Counted from the stretch's first letter, positions 1 to 12,680 are shown. The stretch: DNA of 64,000 nt from Buttiauxella agrestis ATCC 33320 (GCA_024169445.1 JALKFA010000001.1:1054001-1118000); one strand, 5' to 3'. Notes: generated from the sequence alone by a model not told the origin. Translations and numbers: made by a program.

Positions 1-55
1 AACGAGCCTGAGCAACCGATTGCGCACCTTCAGACTCAACAGCATTAACAGACAT
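1..55 (-). CDS. xanP: Xanthine permease XanP, N-terminal fragment
   Basis: Only the first 18 codons lie in the window; the gene runs off the left edge. The start reads MSVNAVESEGAQSVAQAR, close to my recollection of the E. coli XanP start (MSVSTLESENAQPVAQ). XanP is a proton-driven xanthine importer of the inner membrane (NCS2 family). The gene is divergent from gltS, the same neighbour as in E. coli. The call rests on a short N-terminus plus gene order, so it is good but not certain. Confidence 0.7.
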   Translation of the reverse strand, partial: MSVNAVESEGAQSVAQAR

Positions 56-284
56 CAGAAATTATCCCTTGCCGAAAAAACGGTGATTTTAACGGACTGG
101 ATGGTAAAAGCAAACGTTTGCTAACAATGTTTCTTAAGATAAAAATCACATATACCGAGCTTTTTATATAACTTTCGACTCTTTTTTGGTTAAAATCCGG
201 CTACTGATTTTTCTAGAACCTGAAATTCCAGTGAAGGATAAATTAAAGCGTCTGTGAGAAATATGCGCAAACAGGAGCAATTCT

Positions 285-1487
285 ATGTTTTATCTCGACA
301 CCCTTTCTACCCTTGTTGCTGCGACTCTCGTGTTGTTACTGGGCCGAAAAATGGTCCATACCATACCGCTATTAAAAAAATACACTATCCCTGAACCTGT
401 AGCGGGTGGGTTGTTAATCGCCCTGGCCTTACTGGTGCTCAAAAAAAGCGTCGGCTGGGAATTTGAATTTGATATGAGTCTGAAAGACCCATTGATGCTG
501 GCTTTCTTTGCCACCATCGGTCTGAATGCCAACCTTTCCAGCTTGCGTGCAGGCGGCAAAGTTGTCGGTATTTTCCTGATCGTGGTAGTAGGTTTGCTGG
601 TGATGCAAAACGCCATCGGTATTGGTATGGCGAGCCTGTTAGGTCTTGACCCGTTAATGGGCTTACTGGCAGGTTCCATTACCCTGTCTGGTGGCCACGG
701 TACCGGTGCGGCGTGGAGTAAATTATTTAGCGAGCGTTATGGTTTCCAGAACGCCACCGAAGTTGCGATGGCTTGCGCAACATTTGGTTTGGTACTGGGT
801 GGTTTGATTGGCGGGCCGGTGGCGCGTTACCTGGTCAAACACTCATCCACACCTGATGGCACGCCAGAAGATAGCGTAGATCCAACGGCCTTCGAAAAAC
901 CTGCGGTTGGGCGCATGATCACCTCTATGGTGCTGATTGAAACTATCGCGATGATTGCTATCTGCCTTACTACTGGCAAGTTTGTAGCGCATCTTATTCA
1001 AGGCACCAGCTTTGAATTACCGACGTTCGTTTGTGTGCTATTTATTGGGGTTATCCTAAGCAATACACTCTCACTGCTCGGCTTCTATCGGGTATTTGAA
1101 CGCGCGGTTTCCGTGCTGGGGAACGTTTGTTTGTCTCTGTTCCTCGCTATGGCGCTGATGAGCCTGAAGCTGTGGGAACTGGCGTCACTGGCGTTGCCAA
1201 TGTTGGCAATTCTGACGGTGCAAACCATCTTTATGGCGCTATATGCGATTTTCGTGACGTATCGCTTGATGGGTAAAAACTATGATGCAGCGGTACTTGC
1301 CGCGGGCCATTGTGGTTTTGGCCTTGGGGCAACACCAACGGCTATCGCCAATATGCAGGCGATTACCGAGCGTTTTGGCCCGTCACACATGGCGTTTCTG
1401 GTGGTTCCGATGGTTGGCGCGTTCTTTATTGATATCGTCAACGCGATAGTCATCAAGCTGTACCTGATGCTGCCAATCTTTGGCTAA
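285..1487 (+). CDS. gltS: Sodium/glutamate symporter GltS
   Basis: Inner-membrane carrier that imports L-glutamate with sodium (ESS family). The 400-residue protein is hydrophobic throughout, with about ten membrane segments in two inverted halves. The glycine-rich signatures SGGHGTGAAWS (first half) and AGHCGFGLGATPTAIANMQ (second half) are the re-entrant loops typical of the family. Length matches E. coli GltS (401). It is divergent from xanP and convergent with recG, which ends four bases away with no evident terminator between. The start ATG follows an aggag-like Shine-Dalgarno (SD) sequence. Confidence 0.96.
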   Translation: MFYLDTLSTLVAATLVLLLGRKMVHTIPLLKKYTIPEPVAGGLLIALALLVLKKSVGWEFEFDMSLKDPLMLAFFATIGLNANLSSLRAGGKVVGIFLIVVVGLLVMQNAIGIGMASLLGLDPLMGLLAGSITLSGGHGTGAAWSKLFSERYGFQNATEVAMACATFGLVLGGLIGGPVARYLVKHSSTPDGTPEDSVDPTAFEKPAVGRMITSMVLIETIAMIAICLTTGKFVAHLIQGTSFELPTFVCVLFIGVILSNTLSLLGFYRVFERAVSVLGNVCLSLFLAMALMSLKLWELASLALPMLAILTVQTIFMALYAIFVTYRLMGKNYDAAVLAAGHCGFGLGATPTAIANMQAITERFGPSHMAFLVVPMVGAFFIDIVNAIVIKLYLMLPIFG

Positions 1488-1491
1488 GCAA

Positions 1492-3573
1492 TCAGGCGTT
1501 TGAATAGCGTTCCGTTTCAGGCATCCAGCGTTCGATGAGCGCGGTTGCCTGTTGCGGATAGCGTTCATGGATATGGCGTGCAAGGCGCTGCACTTCAGGA
1601 ATCATCGCCTGGTCGCGCAGTAAATCTGCCACTTTAAACTCGGCATTCCCTGTCTGACGCGTACCGAGTAATTCCCCCGGCCCACGAATTTCCAAATCTT
1701 TTTGTGCAATCACAAAACCATCGTTGCTGTCGCGCAGCACCTGTAAACGCAGTTGCGCAGTTTTTGACAGCGGCGATTTGTACAGCAACACACAATGGGA
1801 TGCAACGGCCCCACGTCCCACACGGCCGCGCAGTTGGTGGAGTTGTGCAAGCCCGAGGCGCTCAGGGTTTTCGATAATCATCAGGCTGGCATTTGGGACA
1901 TCAACGCCCACTTCAATGACCGTTGTAGCGACTAAAAGATGAATCGACCCTTCTTTGAAAGCCTGCATAACGGCCTGCTTTTCTTGCGGCTTCATGCGCC
2001 CATGGACCAGGCCAATATTCAGATTCGGCAGGGCAGTTTTTAGCTCGTCCCATGTCACTTCTGCAGCCTGTGCTTCCAGTAATTCCGACTCTTCAATCAG
2101 CGTACAAACCCAGTATGCCTGTCGGCCTTCATCACTACATGCCCCACGTACACGGTCGATAATATCGTTGCGGCGCGAGTCAGGAATGGCAACCGTGGTA
2201 ACTGGCGTACGGCCTGGTGGCAGTTCGTCGATTGTCGACGTGTCCAGATCGGCATAGGCTGTCATCGCGAGGGTTCGTGGGATTGGCGTCGCAGTCATAA
2301 TGAGTTGATGCGGATGGAATCCCTGGATCTGGCCTTTTTCCCACAGCGCCAGGCGCTGATGGACGCCAAAGCGATGCTGTTCATCAATGATGACCAGTGC
2401 GAGTTGAGAGAATTGCACCTGTTCCTGGAAAATTGCATGCGTTCCCACCACCATCGACACTTGTCCGCTGGCGATGGCATCTTGTTGGGCGATTCGCGCT
2501 TTACCTTTTTGCTTACCGGCGAGCCAGCCCACCTCAATACCCAATGGCGCAAACCACTGGCGGAAATTATTGGCGTGCTGCTCGGCGAGCAATTCCGTCG
2601 GTGCCATCAAGCCAACTTGTTTGCCATGCGCAATCGCACGCAATGCGACAAGTGCTGCAACCAGCGTTTTGCCCGAACCCACATCGCCTTGCACCAGACG
2701 CATCATCGGCACATCCAGCGCCATATCATGTTCAATTTCTGCCACCACTCGTTCTTGCGCACCCGTTGGTTTAAACGGAAGGGCAGCCAGCAGTTGGTTT
2801 TTTAATTCATCATGATTATGTAGGGGCAATGCATGATAACGCTGAGCACCCGCACGGAGTGCGAGCATGCTGAGGTTATGCGCCAGTAATTCTTCAAGGA
2901 TTAAGCGCTGCTGAGCAGGGTGCTTCCCGGTTTCCAGATCGGCTAACTGCATGGTCGGTGGCGGGCGATGCAAAGTACGCAATGCTTCCGGGAGGCTCAT
3001 CATCCCCTTGCTCAAATCCGCCGGGAGTAATTCGGTGATAGCGCAGGTATCCAGCAACTCCAGTGCCTGGTCGGTCAGTTTGCGCAGAGTCGCCTGGCGA
3101 ATGCCTTCCGTCGTGGGGTAAACCGGCGTCAGAGTTTCCTGCAATTCAGGGGTACTGAGATCGCCCTGAACGCGGTATTCTGGATGAATCATCTCCGCGC
3201 CGTGCGTCCCGCGCTTTGCTTCGCCATAAGCGAGCACACGTTTACCGGTTGCGAGGCTGTTTTTCATCGCGGCATTGAAGTTGAAAAACCGCATGGTCAG
3301 GATGCCGGTGCCGTCAGAAATCTGGCAGGTCATCATGCGGCGGCGACCAAAACTGATATTGCAGTTCAGCACTTCACCTTCCACCGTGGCATGAGTGCCC
3401 GGCATCAAGTCATTTATGGGGTAGAGATGCGTGCGGTCTTCGTAACGAAGCGGCAGGTGGAGCAGGAGATCTTGAATGGTGTACAGGCCAATTTTGGCCA
3501 GTTTGCCGCTCTGGCTGGCACCCACTCCGGCAAGCGTACTTAACGGTATGGCATCCAGCAAACGGCCTTTCAT
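1492..3573 (-). CDS. recG: ATP-dependent DNA helicase RecG
   Basis: Monomeric branched-DNA translocase that regresses stalled forks and processes Holliday junctions and R-loops. With the ATG at 3573 the protein is 693 residues, the E. coli length, beginning MKGRLLDAIPLSTL. An upstream ATG at 3615 is in frame but overlaps the end of trmH. The N-terminal wedge/OB domain is followed by a superfamily-2 motor: Walker A GDVGSGKT at residues 296-303, DEQH box at 397-400, then TATPIPRT, and the late helicase motif around LHQLRGRVGRG. It is the last gene of rpoZ-spoT-trmH-recG, four bases after trmH, so probably cotranscribed. Confidence 0.97.
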   Translation of the reverse strand: MKGRLLDAIPLSTLAGVGASQSGKLAKIGLYTIQDLLLHLPLRYEDRTHLYPINDLMPGTHATVEGEVLNCNISFGRRRMMTCQISDGTGILTMRFFNFNAAMKNSLATGKRVLAYGEAKRGTHGAEMIHPEYRVQGDLSTPELQETLTPVYPTTEGIRQATLRKLTDQALELLDTCAITELLPADLSKGMMSLPEALRTLHRPPPTMQLADLETGKHPAQQRLILEELLAHNLSMLALRAGAQRYHALPLHNHDELKNQLLAALPFKPTGAQERVVAEIEHDMALDVPMMRLVQGDVGSGKTLVAALVALRAIAHGKQVGLMAPTELLAEQHANNFRQWFAPLGIEVGWLAGKQKGKARIAQQDAIASGQVSMVVGTHAIFQEQVQFSQLALVIIDEQHRFGVHQRLALWEKGQIQGFHPHQLIMTATPIPRTLAMTAYADLDTSTIDELPPGRTPVTTVAIPDSRRNDIIDRVRGACSDEGRQAYWVCTLIEESELLEAQAAEVTWDELKTALPNLNIGLVHGRMKPQEKQAVMQAFKEGSIHLLVATTVIEVGVDVPNASLMIIENPERLGLAQLHQLRGRVGRGAVASHCVLLYKSPLSKTAQLRLQVLRDSNDGFVIAQKDLEIRGPGELLGTRQTGNAEFKVADLLRDQAMIPEVQRLARHIHERYPQQATALIERWMPETERYSNA

Positions 3574-3577
3574 CCTG

Positions 3578-4267
3578 CTACTCCGCAGATTGCATTGTGG
3601 CCCACCATGCGGCATCAGCTTCTATCTCACCTTGCTGATTCACATGCGGGTAGGGCAAACCTTTACGGCGGGAAACGCGCGCCAGTACAGGATAGCCGCC
3701 TTCAAACAGCAGGCGCTGTTGTTCGGATTCTGGCAGCGTGCTGTTTTCGCGCTGATACATTCCGGCGTTCTGACGCTGGCGCTGCGCTTCATAAAGAATG
3801 AGCGCGGAGGCCACGGAAACGTTGAGCGATTGCACCATTCCGGTCATCGGAATAATGATGTCCTGGTCTGCCAACGCTAATGCTTCCTGAGTAATACCGG
3901 TTTTTTCCTGCCCCATCAAAATGCAGGTTGGGCGGGTGTAATCAATTTCACGGAAATCGACGGCTTTATCAGAAAGGTTGGTGGCGAGGATTTGCATTCC
4001 GCTGCTTTTTAGCTGGGCAACGGCATCGCCAATATTGCGGTGCGTTTTGACTTCAACCCAGGAGTTGCTTCCCGCGGCGGAAGAGGCCATGGTGCGCATG
4101 CGGTTACCCGGCCAGACCGCGTGAACTTCATGTACACCAACGGCATCAGCGGTGCGAATAATCGCCGAGACGTTATGAGGTTTATGGACCTGCTCCATGC
4201 AGACGGTCAGATCAGGCTGACGCCTGGCGAGCATCTCGCAAATACGCGCATAACGTTGAGGATTCAT
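3578..4267 (-). CDS. trmH: tRNA (guanosine-18-2'-O)-methyltransferase TrmH
   Basis: SPOUT-class methyltransferase (old name SpoU) that puts a 2'-O-methyl on G18 in the D-loop of tRNAs, using S-adenosylmethionine. The 229-residue length equals the E. coli protein. Motif 1 is visible as NVSAIIRTADA, with the catalytic-type Arg at residue 38. The C-terminal knot motifs ILMGQEKTGI and LNVSVASALILYEAQRQ form the SAM site. It sits between spoT and recG with gaps of four bases on each side, so translation is probably coupled within the rpoZ operon. Confidence 0.96.
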   Translation of the reverse strand: MNPQRYARICEMLARRQPDLTVCMEQVHKPHNVSAIIRTADAVGVHEVHAVWPGNRMRTMASSAAGSNSWVEVKTHRNIGDAVAQLKSSGMQILATNLSDKAVDFREIDYTRPTCILMGQEKTGITQEALALADQDIIIPMTGMVQSLNVSVASALILYEAQRQRQNAGMYQRENSTLPESEQQRLLFEGGYPVLARVSRRKGLPYPHVNQQGEIEADAAWWATMQSAE

Positions 4268-4271
4268 AACA

Positions 4272-6383
4272 CTAGTTTCGGTTGCGGGTGACTTTAATCA
4301 CATCCGGCATCACGCGGATTTTACGCATGAGATTTGCCAGATGGATACGGTCGCGTGCAGTCAGACGAATGAACGCACTGTATACGCGACCATCTTTCTC
4401 TTCGGTGTTCAGGCTTTGAATATTGGAGCCTGCATTATTGAGCGCAGCCGTCAGGTTTGCCAGCGCACCCTGATGGTTAAACATATCCACCTTGATCTCG
4501 GTGGTAAACTCTTGTTCTGTCTCTTTATCCCATTCCACTGCCATAAATTTCTCTGGCTCTTTTTGATAGCCTCGGATGTTACGGCAAGATTCATGGTGGA
4601 TAACCAGCCCTTTGCCTGGGCTTACGTGCGCAATAATTGGGTCACCAGGGATTGGACGGCAACACTTAGCAAAGGTAATCAGCACACCATCAGCGCCTTT
4701 AATCGGCAGATGACTGTGAGTCGTTGAGTGGCCTTGCTGTACCACTGACGATTCACCTTGCAGGTTCTTCGCGACAACCACACTCATGGCGTTACCAAGG
4801 CCGATTTCAGCCAGCAAATCATCAAGCGTAGCGAGCTTCATGCGCTCAAGCTCACGTTGAATATTTTCTGGTGGGACTTCGGCTAATTTACGGCTGCCAC
4901 CTAAAGCGTGGTTTAGCAAACGGCGACCAAGACTAACGGAGTCGTCACGTTTGAGGTTTTTCAGCATCTGGCGGATTTTGGCACGGGCTTTAGAGCTCAC
5001 GACAAAGTTCAGCCAAGCGGCGTTCGGGCGTGCACCTGGCGCCGTAATGATTTCGATAGTCTGGCCGCTGCTTAGCGACTGAGACAGCGGATAGGGTTGC
5101 CTGTCGACACGAGCACCGACGCAAGCATGGCCGATGTCGGTATGCACGGCATAGGCGAAATCGACAGGTGTCGCGCCCGCAGGCAATTCGACAATGCGCC
5201 CTTCCGGGGTGAAAACGTAAATCTCATCCGGGAACAGATCGGATTTTACGCTCTCGATAAATTCAAATGAGCTGCCCGCACTTTGCTGTAATTCCAGCAG
5301 GCTTTGCATCCAGCGCTGAGCGCGGATTTGTGCGGTTGTGCCACTTTCACCCTGCTCTTTATAAGCCCAGTGAGCGGCAACACCCATCTCTGCCATCTGA
5401 TCCATATCTTCGGTACGGATTTGCACTTCAACCGGCACACCGTGTGGGCCAATCATTGAAGTATGCAGGGACTGATATCCGTTGGCCTTTGGAATGGCGA
5501 TATAGTCCTTAACCCGCCCAGGACGCGGCTTGTAGAGGCTATGCATCTGCCCAAGAACGCGGTAACAGGTATCCATGTCATGGACGATTACGCGGAAAGC
5601 GTAGATATCCATAATCGAATGGAAACGCTGCTCTTTGAGCGTCATTTTGCAGTAGATGGAGTAAAGGTGTTTTTCGCGACCACTGACACGGCAAGGAATG
5701 CCTGCTTCTTGCAAACGCCCGTCGATTTCAGAGAGGATTTTTTGAATCATCTCTTTGCGGTTACCACGCGCCGCTTTTACCACTTCTTTAATCACGCGGT
5801 AGCGGTTCGGGTAAAGCGCTTCAAAGCCCAGCTCTTCTAACTCGGTTTTCAGGTGATGAATACCAAGACGGTGTGCCAGAGGGCTATAAATTTCGAGGGT
5901 TTCGCGAGCAATGCGGCGGCGCTTATCCGGGCGTAAAGACCCGAGCGTGCGCATGTTATGTGTGCGGTCGGCGAGTTTGATCAGAATGACGCGAATGTCT
6001 TGCACCATCGCCATGATCATTTTGCGGAAGTTTTCAGCCTGAGCTTCTTTCTTATCGCGGAATTTCAGTTTGTCTAGCTTAGATACCCCTTCCACCAGTT
6101 CGGCAACGCTTTTGCCAAACAGTTGTTCCATATCCTGGTAGGTGGCAGGGGTGTCTTCGATCACATCATGCAGTAGTGCTGCCATCAGTGTTTCATAGTC
6201 GAGTTTCATCTCGGCCAGAATGCAGGCAACCGCTACGGGATGGGTGATATAGGGTTCACCACTTGAACGTGCTTGTCCCTCGTGAGCATCACGCGCAACA
6301 AGGTATGCTTGCCGAAGTCGCTTTATCTGCTCCTCGGGCAAGTATTGTTGAATCAGTTGATTCAGGCTTTCAAACAGATACAA
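4272..6383 (-). CDS. spoT: Bifunctional (p)ppGpp synthase/hydrolase SpoT
   Basis: Makes and mainly degrades the alarmone (p)ppGpp, linking carbon, fatty-acid and iron stress to growth rate. 703 residues against 702 in E. coli. Domains in order: HD hydrolase (HDxxED at 72-77, the manganese site), RelA/SpoT synthetase region (KDYIAIPKANGYQSLHTS), TGS domain (from about residue 388), conserved-Cys/helical region (KCCRPIPGD), and a C-terminal ACT domain. Both catalytic regions look intact. It lies 18 bases after rpoZ and four bases before trmH in the same operon. Confidence 0.97.
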   Translation of the reverse strand: MYLFESLNQLIQQYLPEEQIKRLRQAYLVARDAHEGQARSSGEPYITHPVAVACILAEMKLDYETLMAALLHDVIEDTPATYQDMEQLFGKSVAELVEGVSKLDKLKFRDKKEAQAENFRKMIMAMVQDIRVILIKLADRTHNMRTLGSLRPDKRRRIARETLEIYSPLAHRLGIHHLKTELEELGFEALYPNRYRVIKEVVKAARGNRKEMIQKILSEIDGRLQEAGIPCRVSGREKHLYSIYCKMTLKEQRFHSIMDIYAFRVIVHDMDTCYRVLGQMHSLYKPRPGRVKDYIAIPKANGYQSLHTSMIGPHGVPVEVQIRTEDMDQMAEMGVAAHWAYKEQGESGTTAQIRAQRWMQSLLELQQSAGSSFEFIESVKSDLFPDEIYVFTPEGRIVELPAGATPVDFAYAVHTDIGHACVGARVDRQPYPLSQSLSSGQTIEIITAPGARPNAAWLNFVVSSKARAKIRQMLKNLKRDDSVSLGRRLLNHALGGSRKLAEVPPENIQRELERMKLATLDDLLAEIGLGNAMSVVVAKNLQGESSVVQQGHSTTHSHLPIKGADGVLITFAKCCRPIPGDPIIAHVSPGKGLVIHHESCRNIRGYQKEPEKFMAVEWDKETEQEFTTEIKVDMFNHQGALANLTAALNNAGSNIQSLNTEEKDGRVYSAFIRLTARDRIHLANLMRKIRVMPDVIKVTRNRN

Positions 6384-6401
6384 GGGCTACCCGCAGGCTA
6401 A

Positions 6402-6677
6402 TTAACGACGACCTTCAGCAATAGCGGTTACGGCCTGCAGTTCTGCGGCTTCCTGCTCTTGCTGTTCCTGACGATCACGAACATCGAGAATCTGGTTGGT
6501 GATCAACCCTTCTTCGATTTCGCGCAGTGCGATTACAGTCGTTTTATCGTTTTCTTCAGGTACTAGTGGATCTTTACCACCAGTTTGCATCTGACGAGCG
6601 CGACGTGCGGCGACCAGAACCAGGTCAAAACGGTTACCAATTTTCTCAACAGCGTCCTGAACAGTTACGCGTGCCAT
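6402..6677 (-). CDS. rpoZ: RNA polymerase omega subunit
   Basis: Small subunit that helps fold and hold the beta' subunit and forms part of a ppGpp binding site on RNA polymerase. 91 residues, the exact E. coli length; the N-terminus [20 protein letters not shown] is the conserved beta'-clamping region. It is first in the rpoZ-spoT-trmH-recG operon, so a ppGpp-receptor component sits beside the ppGpp enzyme. A plausible sigma-70 promoter lies at 6714-6743, overlapping the end of gmk. Confidence 0.97.
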   Translation of the reverse strand: MARVTVQDAVEKIGNRFDLVLVAARRARQMQTGGKDPLVPEENDKTTVIALREIEEGLITNQILDVRDRQEQQEQEAAELQAVTAIAEGRR

Positions 6678-6713
6678 AATTAAAATGCTCCACAGATGAA
6701 GAAATGACTGGGC

Positions 6714-7511
<798 letters not shown>

Positions 7512-7547
7512 TTAAATATGTCTGAAATCTCCTCGCATCCTTTTTAG

Positions 7548-9913
<2,366 letters not shown>

Positions 9914-10109
9914 TGGAACCCCCAGTGGAAACGCGGAGAGGGTAACGTTTTGTGAATGGTGTCACGATTGAGTTTTTCTAAGTCAAAATGATTTGGATTA
10001 GTTTTTTTAATGTTTAATTTTTTTCTAAGTACGATGTGTAAGGATTCTAAGGTCAATGTTGTTTTATTAAGGATTAATTTATTTGTTGATAATTGAAAGG
10101 GGCACAGTG

Positions 10110-10265
10110 ATGAATACTTCAATGATATTGAGGGCTCTGGCAAACGGTGTTAACCCAGATACAGGAGAGTTACTGAATCGTTCCTCTTTCAATGAGAACC
10201 AGTACGAAAAGGCCCGCAAAACACGGGCCTTAGAACACATGACGGACAATTACTCGATGTTCTGA
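10110..10265 (+). CDS. Small ORF of unknown function (51 aa)
   Basis: I do not recognise this protein with certainty. It has an ATG preceded by a good SD (gaaagggg, 8 bases upstream) and encodes a hydrophilic protein beginning MNTSMILRALANGVNPDTGE. The pattern ILxALAxGxxPxTGExL resembles a short N-terminal motif seen in several enterobacterial small proteins, but I cannot name a family. It occupies the yicG-yicC interval where E. coli carries dinD, and its last 16 bases overlap the 3' end of yicC on the other strand. The yicC terminator hairpin (10207-10231) lies inside its coding sequence, so its C-terminal codons are constrained by that structure. Confidence 0.6.
   Translation: MNTSMILRALANGVNPDTGELLNRSSFNENQYEKARKTRALEHMTDNYSMF
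10207..10231 (-). terminator. Rho-independent terminator of yicC
   Basis: Minus-strand stem GGCCCG / CGGGCC with a seven-base loop followed by TTTTC, starting about 20 bases after the yicC stop codon. It lies wholly within the opposing 51-codon ORF. Confidence 0.75.
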
Positions 10266-11113
10266 ATCTGTTCGCGCATTTGCTCAATCAGCACTTTCAA
10301 TTCGATAGCTGAATTGGTGACATCTGAGTTAATAGATTTTGATGCCAGGGTATTCGACTCGCGGTTGAACTCCTGCATCATAAAGTCGAGACGACGGCCA
10401 ACCGCTTCTTTTTTCTTCAGAATGTTGTATGTCTCTTTAACGTGAGCTTCCAGGCGATCCAGCTCTTCGGCAACATCAACACGTTGTGCCATTAGTACCA
10501 GTTCTTGCTCGAGGCGGTTATTTTCAAGCTGAACTTGTGCATCTTCGAGTTTGGCAACCAGGCGCTCACGTTGCCATTTCAGGACTTCCGGCATGTGCGC
10601 ACGGACTTTCACGACTTCGGCGCTGACACCTTCAAGGCGCTGTTCGAGCAGTAATTTCAATGCCTGGCCTTCGGTTTCACGGGCAACAATAAAGTCGTCC
10701 AGCGCACCATCAAGGGCGGCAAGAATTTCAGCTGTGATGGCATCAAGGTCTTGTTCCTGAGCAGACATCACACCAGGCCAGCGTAAAATATCAACTGGGT
10801 TGATTTCGCCTTCGTCGCTCTGCATTTTTACCCAATTCGCTGCTTCAACCAGCTGTTTAGCCAGTTTTTCATTGAGCAGCAAAGAACTTTGAGCACGAGT
10901 ATCAGGTTCGAAACGTAGGTTACATTCGATTTTCCCGCGAGTTAAGCGGGTGCGAATACGCTCGCGAGCCACAGGTTCGAGGCTACGGAACTGCTCTGGC
11001 ATACGGATGTAGGTTTCAAGATAACGCTGGTTTACCGAACGTAACTCCCAGGTGGCGCTGCCCCATTCGCCTTTTACTTCACGTCGGGCATAGGCGGTCA
11101 TACTGCGGATCAT
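10250..11113 (-). CDS. yicC: Endoribonuclease YicC family protein
   Basis: YicC proteins are endoribonucleases; in E. coli YicC has been linked to turnover of the sRNA RyhB. With the ATG at 11113 (MIRSMTAYARREVKGEWG) the product is 287 residues, the E. coli length; longer in-frame starts would cross the yicC-rph promoter region. The N-terminal YicC_N domain carries the conserved MTAYAR start, and the C-terminal DUF1732 region ends in KVLIEQMREQIQNIE. It is divergent from rph and has its own terminator at 10207-10231. Confidence 0.94.
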   Translation of the reverse strand: MIRSMTAYARREVKGEWGSATWELRSVNQRYLETYIRMPEQFRSLEPVARERIRTRLTRGKIECNLRFEPDTRAQSSLLLNEKLAKQLVEAANWVKMQSDEGEINPVDILRWPGVMSAQEQDLDAITAEILAALDGALDDFIVARETEGQALKLLLEQRLEGVSAEVVKVRAHMPEVLKWQRERLVAKLEDAQVQLENNRLEQELVLMAQRVDVAEELDRLEAHVKETYNILKKKEAVGRRLDFMMQEFNRESNTLASKSINSDVTNSAIELKVLIEQMREQIQNIE

Positions 11114-11238
11114 ATTTCGTAACCGTATTCTGTAATAGATGTGGGGGATTATAGCCATGCCTGGCGTGGCAGGATAGGAATAAGCGAACGAAGTCCGTAT
11201 AATGCGCAGCCACATTCGTTTTAGCCGGAGATAACCCC

Positions 11239-11955
11239 ATGCGTCCATCAGGTCGTAGCGCCAATCAAGTGCGCCCAGTCACCCTGACCCGTAATTACAC
11301 CAAACACGCAGAAGGCTCCGTGCTGGTCGAGTTCGGCGATACTAAAGTACTTTGTACCGCCACCGTTGAAGAAGGTGTTCCGCGCTTTCTGAAAGGCCAG
11401 GGCCAGGGTTGGATCACCGCTGAATATGGTATGTTGCCGCGTGCGACCCATAGCCGTAATGCTCGTGAAGCAGCAAAAGGTAAGCAGGGTGGCCGTACTC
11501 TTGAGATTCAGCGCCTGATTGCGCGTTCTCTGCGTGCAGCCGTTGATTTGAAAGTCCTTGGCGAATACACCATTACACTGGACTGCGATGTTCTGCAGGC
11601 AGACGGCGGCACTCGTACCGCATCTATTACTGGCGCATGTGTTGCGCTGGCGGATGCGCTGAACAAACTGGTCGCAGCCGGTAAGATGAAAACCAATCCA
11701 ATGAAAGGGATGGTTGCGGCGGTATCTGTCGGTATCGTTAAAGGCGAGGCTCTGTGCGATCTTGAATATGTTGAAGATTCTGCCGCAGAAACTGACATGA
11801 ACGTCGTGATGATGGAAGATGGCCGCATGATTGAGGTCCAGGGCACCGCGGAAGGCGAGCCGTTCACCCATGAAGAGTTGTTGGCGCTACTGGCGCTGGC
11901 ACGAGGGGGAATTGAATCTATCGTAACGGCGCAGAAGGCGGCGTTAGAGAATTAA
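11239..11955 (+). CDS. rph: Ribonuclease PH
   Basis: Phosphorolytic 3'-5' exoribonuclease that trims tRNA 3' ends and degrades structured RNA, acting as a hexamer. 238 residues, full length: [38 protein letters not shown] and the C-terminal [11 protein letters not shown] are intact. There is no frameshift of the E. coli K-12 rph-1 kind. It is followed by an attenuator-type hairpin and pyrE; in enterobacteria translation of rph couples pyrimidine supply to pyrE expression. Confidence 0.97.
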   Translation: MRPSGRSANQVRPVTLTRNYTKHAEGSVLVEFGDTKVLCTATVEEGVPRFLKGQGQGWITAEYGMLPRATHSRNAREAAKGKQGGRTLEIQRLIARSLRAAVDLKVLGEYTITLDCDVLQADGGTRTASITGACVALADALNKLVAAGKMKTNPMKGMVAAVSVGIVKGEALCDLEYVEDSAAETDMNVVMMEDGRMIEVQGTAEGEPFTHEELLALLALARGGIESIVTAQKAALEN

Positions 11956-11960
11956 TTTTA

Positions 11961-11987
11961 GGCGACTCTGAGAGTCGCCTTTTTTTT
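11961..11987 (+). terminator. rph-pyrE attenuator
   Basis: Perfect stem GGCGACTCTGAGAGTCGCC (11961-11979) followed by eight T residues, six bases after the rph stop and 25 bases before the pyrE ATG. The position matches the known UTP-sensitive pyrE attenuator, in which ribosomes close behind RNA polymerase at the end of rph suppress termination. Because rph is intact and ends next to the hairpin, the coupling should work here. Confidence 0.85.
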
Positions 11988-12012
11988 GTCGCAATAATCG
12001 AGGAGCAAATCC

Positions 12013-12654
12013 ATGAAACCGTATCAGCGCCAGTTTATTGAGTTTGCGCTTAACAAGCAGGTACTTAAGTTTGGCGAATTCACGCTGAAATCCGGGCGCA
12101 CCAGCCCTTATTTCTTCAACGCAGGGTTGTTTAATACCGGGCGTGATCTGGCACTGTTAGGCCGTTTTTATGCCGCCGCGTTAGTGGATTCCGGGATTGA
12201 GTTTGATTTGCTGTTTGGGCCGGCTTACAAAGGGATTCCTATCGCGACCACTACAGCGGTTGCGTTGGCAGAGCATCATGAACGTGATGTGCCTTATTGC
12301 TTCAACCGCAAAGAAGCAAAAGATCACGGTGAAGGTGGCAACCTGGTCGGTAGTGCCCTTCAAGGGCGAGTGATGTTGGTGGATGACGTTATTACTGCGG
12401 GTACCGCAATCCGTGAATCAATGGAAATTATTGCTGCCAACAATGCATCACTGGCTGGCGTGTTAATTTCTCTGGACCGCCAGGAGCGTGGTCGTGGTGA
12501 AATCTCTGCGATTCAGGAAGTTGAGCGCGATTACCAGTGCCAGGTGATTTCGATCATCACGCTGAAAGACCTGGTTGAATACCTGGAAGAAAAACCTGAA
12601 ATGGCCGTGCATCTAGCGGCTGTACAGGAATACCGTACTCAGTACGGCGTGTAA
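12013..12654 (+). CDS. pyrE: Orotate phosphoribosyltransferase
   Basis: Fifth step of UMP synthesis: orotate plus PRPP gives OMP. 213 residues, the E. coli length. The PRPP-binding loop [13 protein letters not shown] is at residues 120-132, and the flexible catalytic loop KDHGEGG begins near residue 103. SD gaggag precedes the ATG. Controlled by the attenuator in the rph-pyrE spacer and closed by a two-way terminator shared with slmA. Confidence 0.97.
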   Translation: MKPYQRQFIEFALNKQVLKFGEFTLKSGRTSPYFFNAGLFNTGRDLALLGRFYAAALVDSGIEFDLLFGPAYKGIPIATTTAVALAEHHERDVPYCFNRKEAKDHGEGGNLVGSALQGRVMLVDDVITAGTAIRESMEIIAANNASLAGVLISLDRQERGRGEISAIQEVERDYQCQVISIITLKDLVEYLEEKPEMAVHLAAVQEYRTQYGV

Positions 12655-12655
12655 G

Positions 12656-12680
12656 AAAAAGGGCCTTTTGAAGGCCCTTT
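12656..12680. terminator. Bidirectional terminator between pyrE and slmA
   Basis: AAAAAGGGCC / GGCCCTTT stem with a seven-base loop (ttttgaa), with A-run and T-run on the two sides so that it can serve both converging genes. It begins directly after the pyrE stop and ends five bases before the slmA stop. Confidence 0.8.

Noticed and set aside
3574-3615. Upstream start for recG adding 14 residues
   Set aside because: It would begin inside the end of trmH, is not conserved with E. coli, and the ATG at 3573 gives the family length.
11248-11871. Minus-strand open frame of 207 codons opposite rph
   Set aside because: Mirror of a conserved gene with no start signal; shadow of codon bias.
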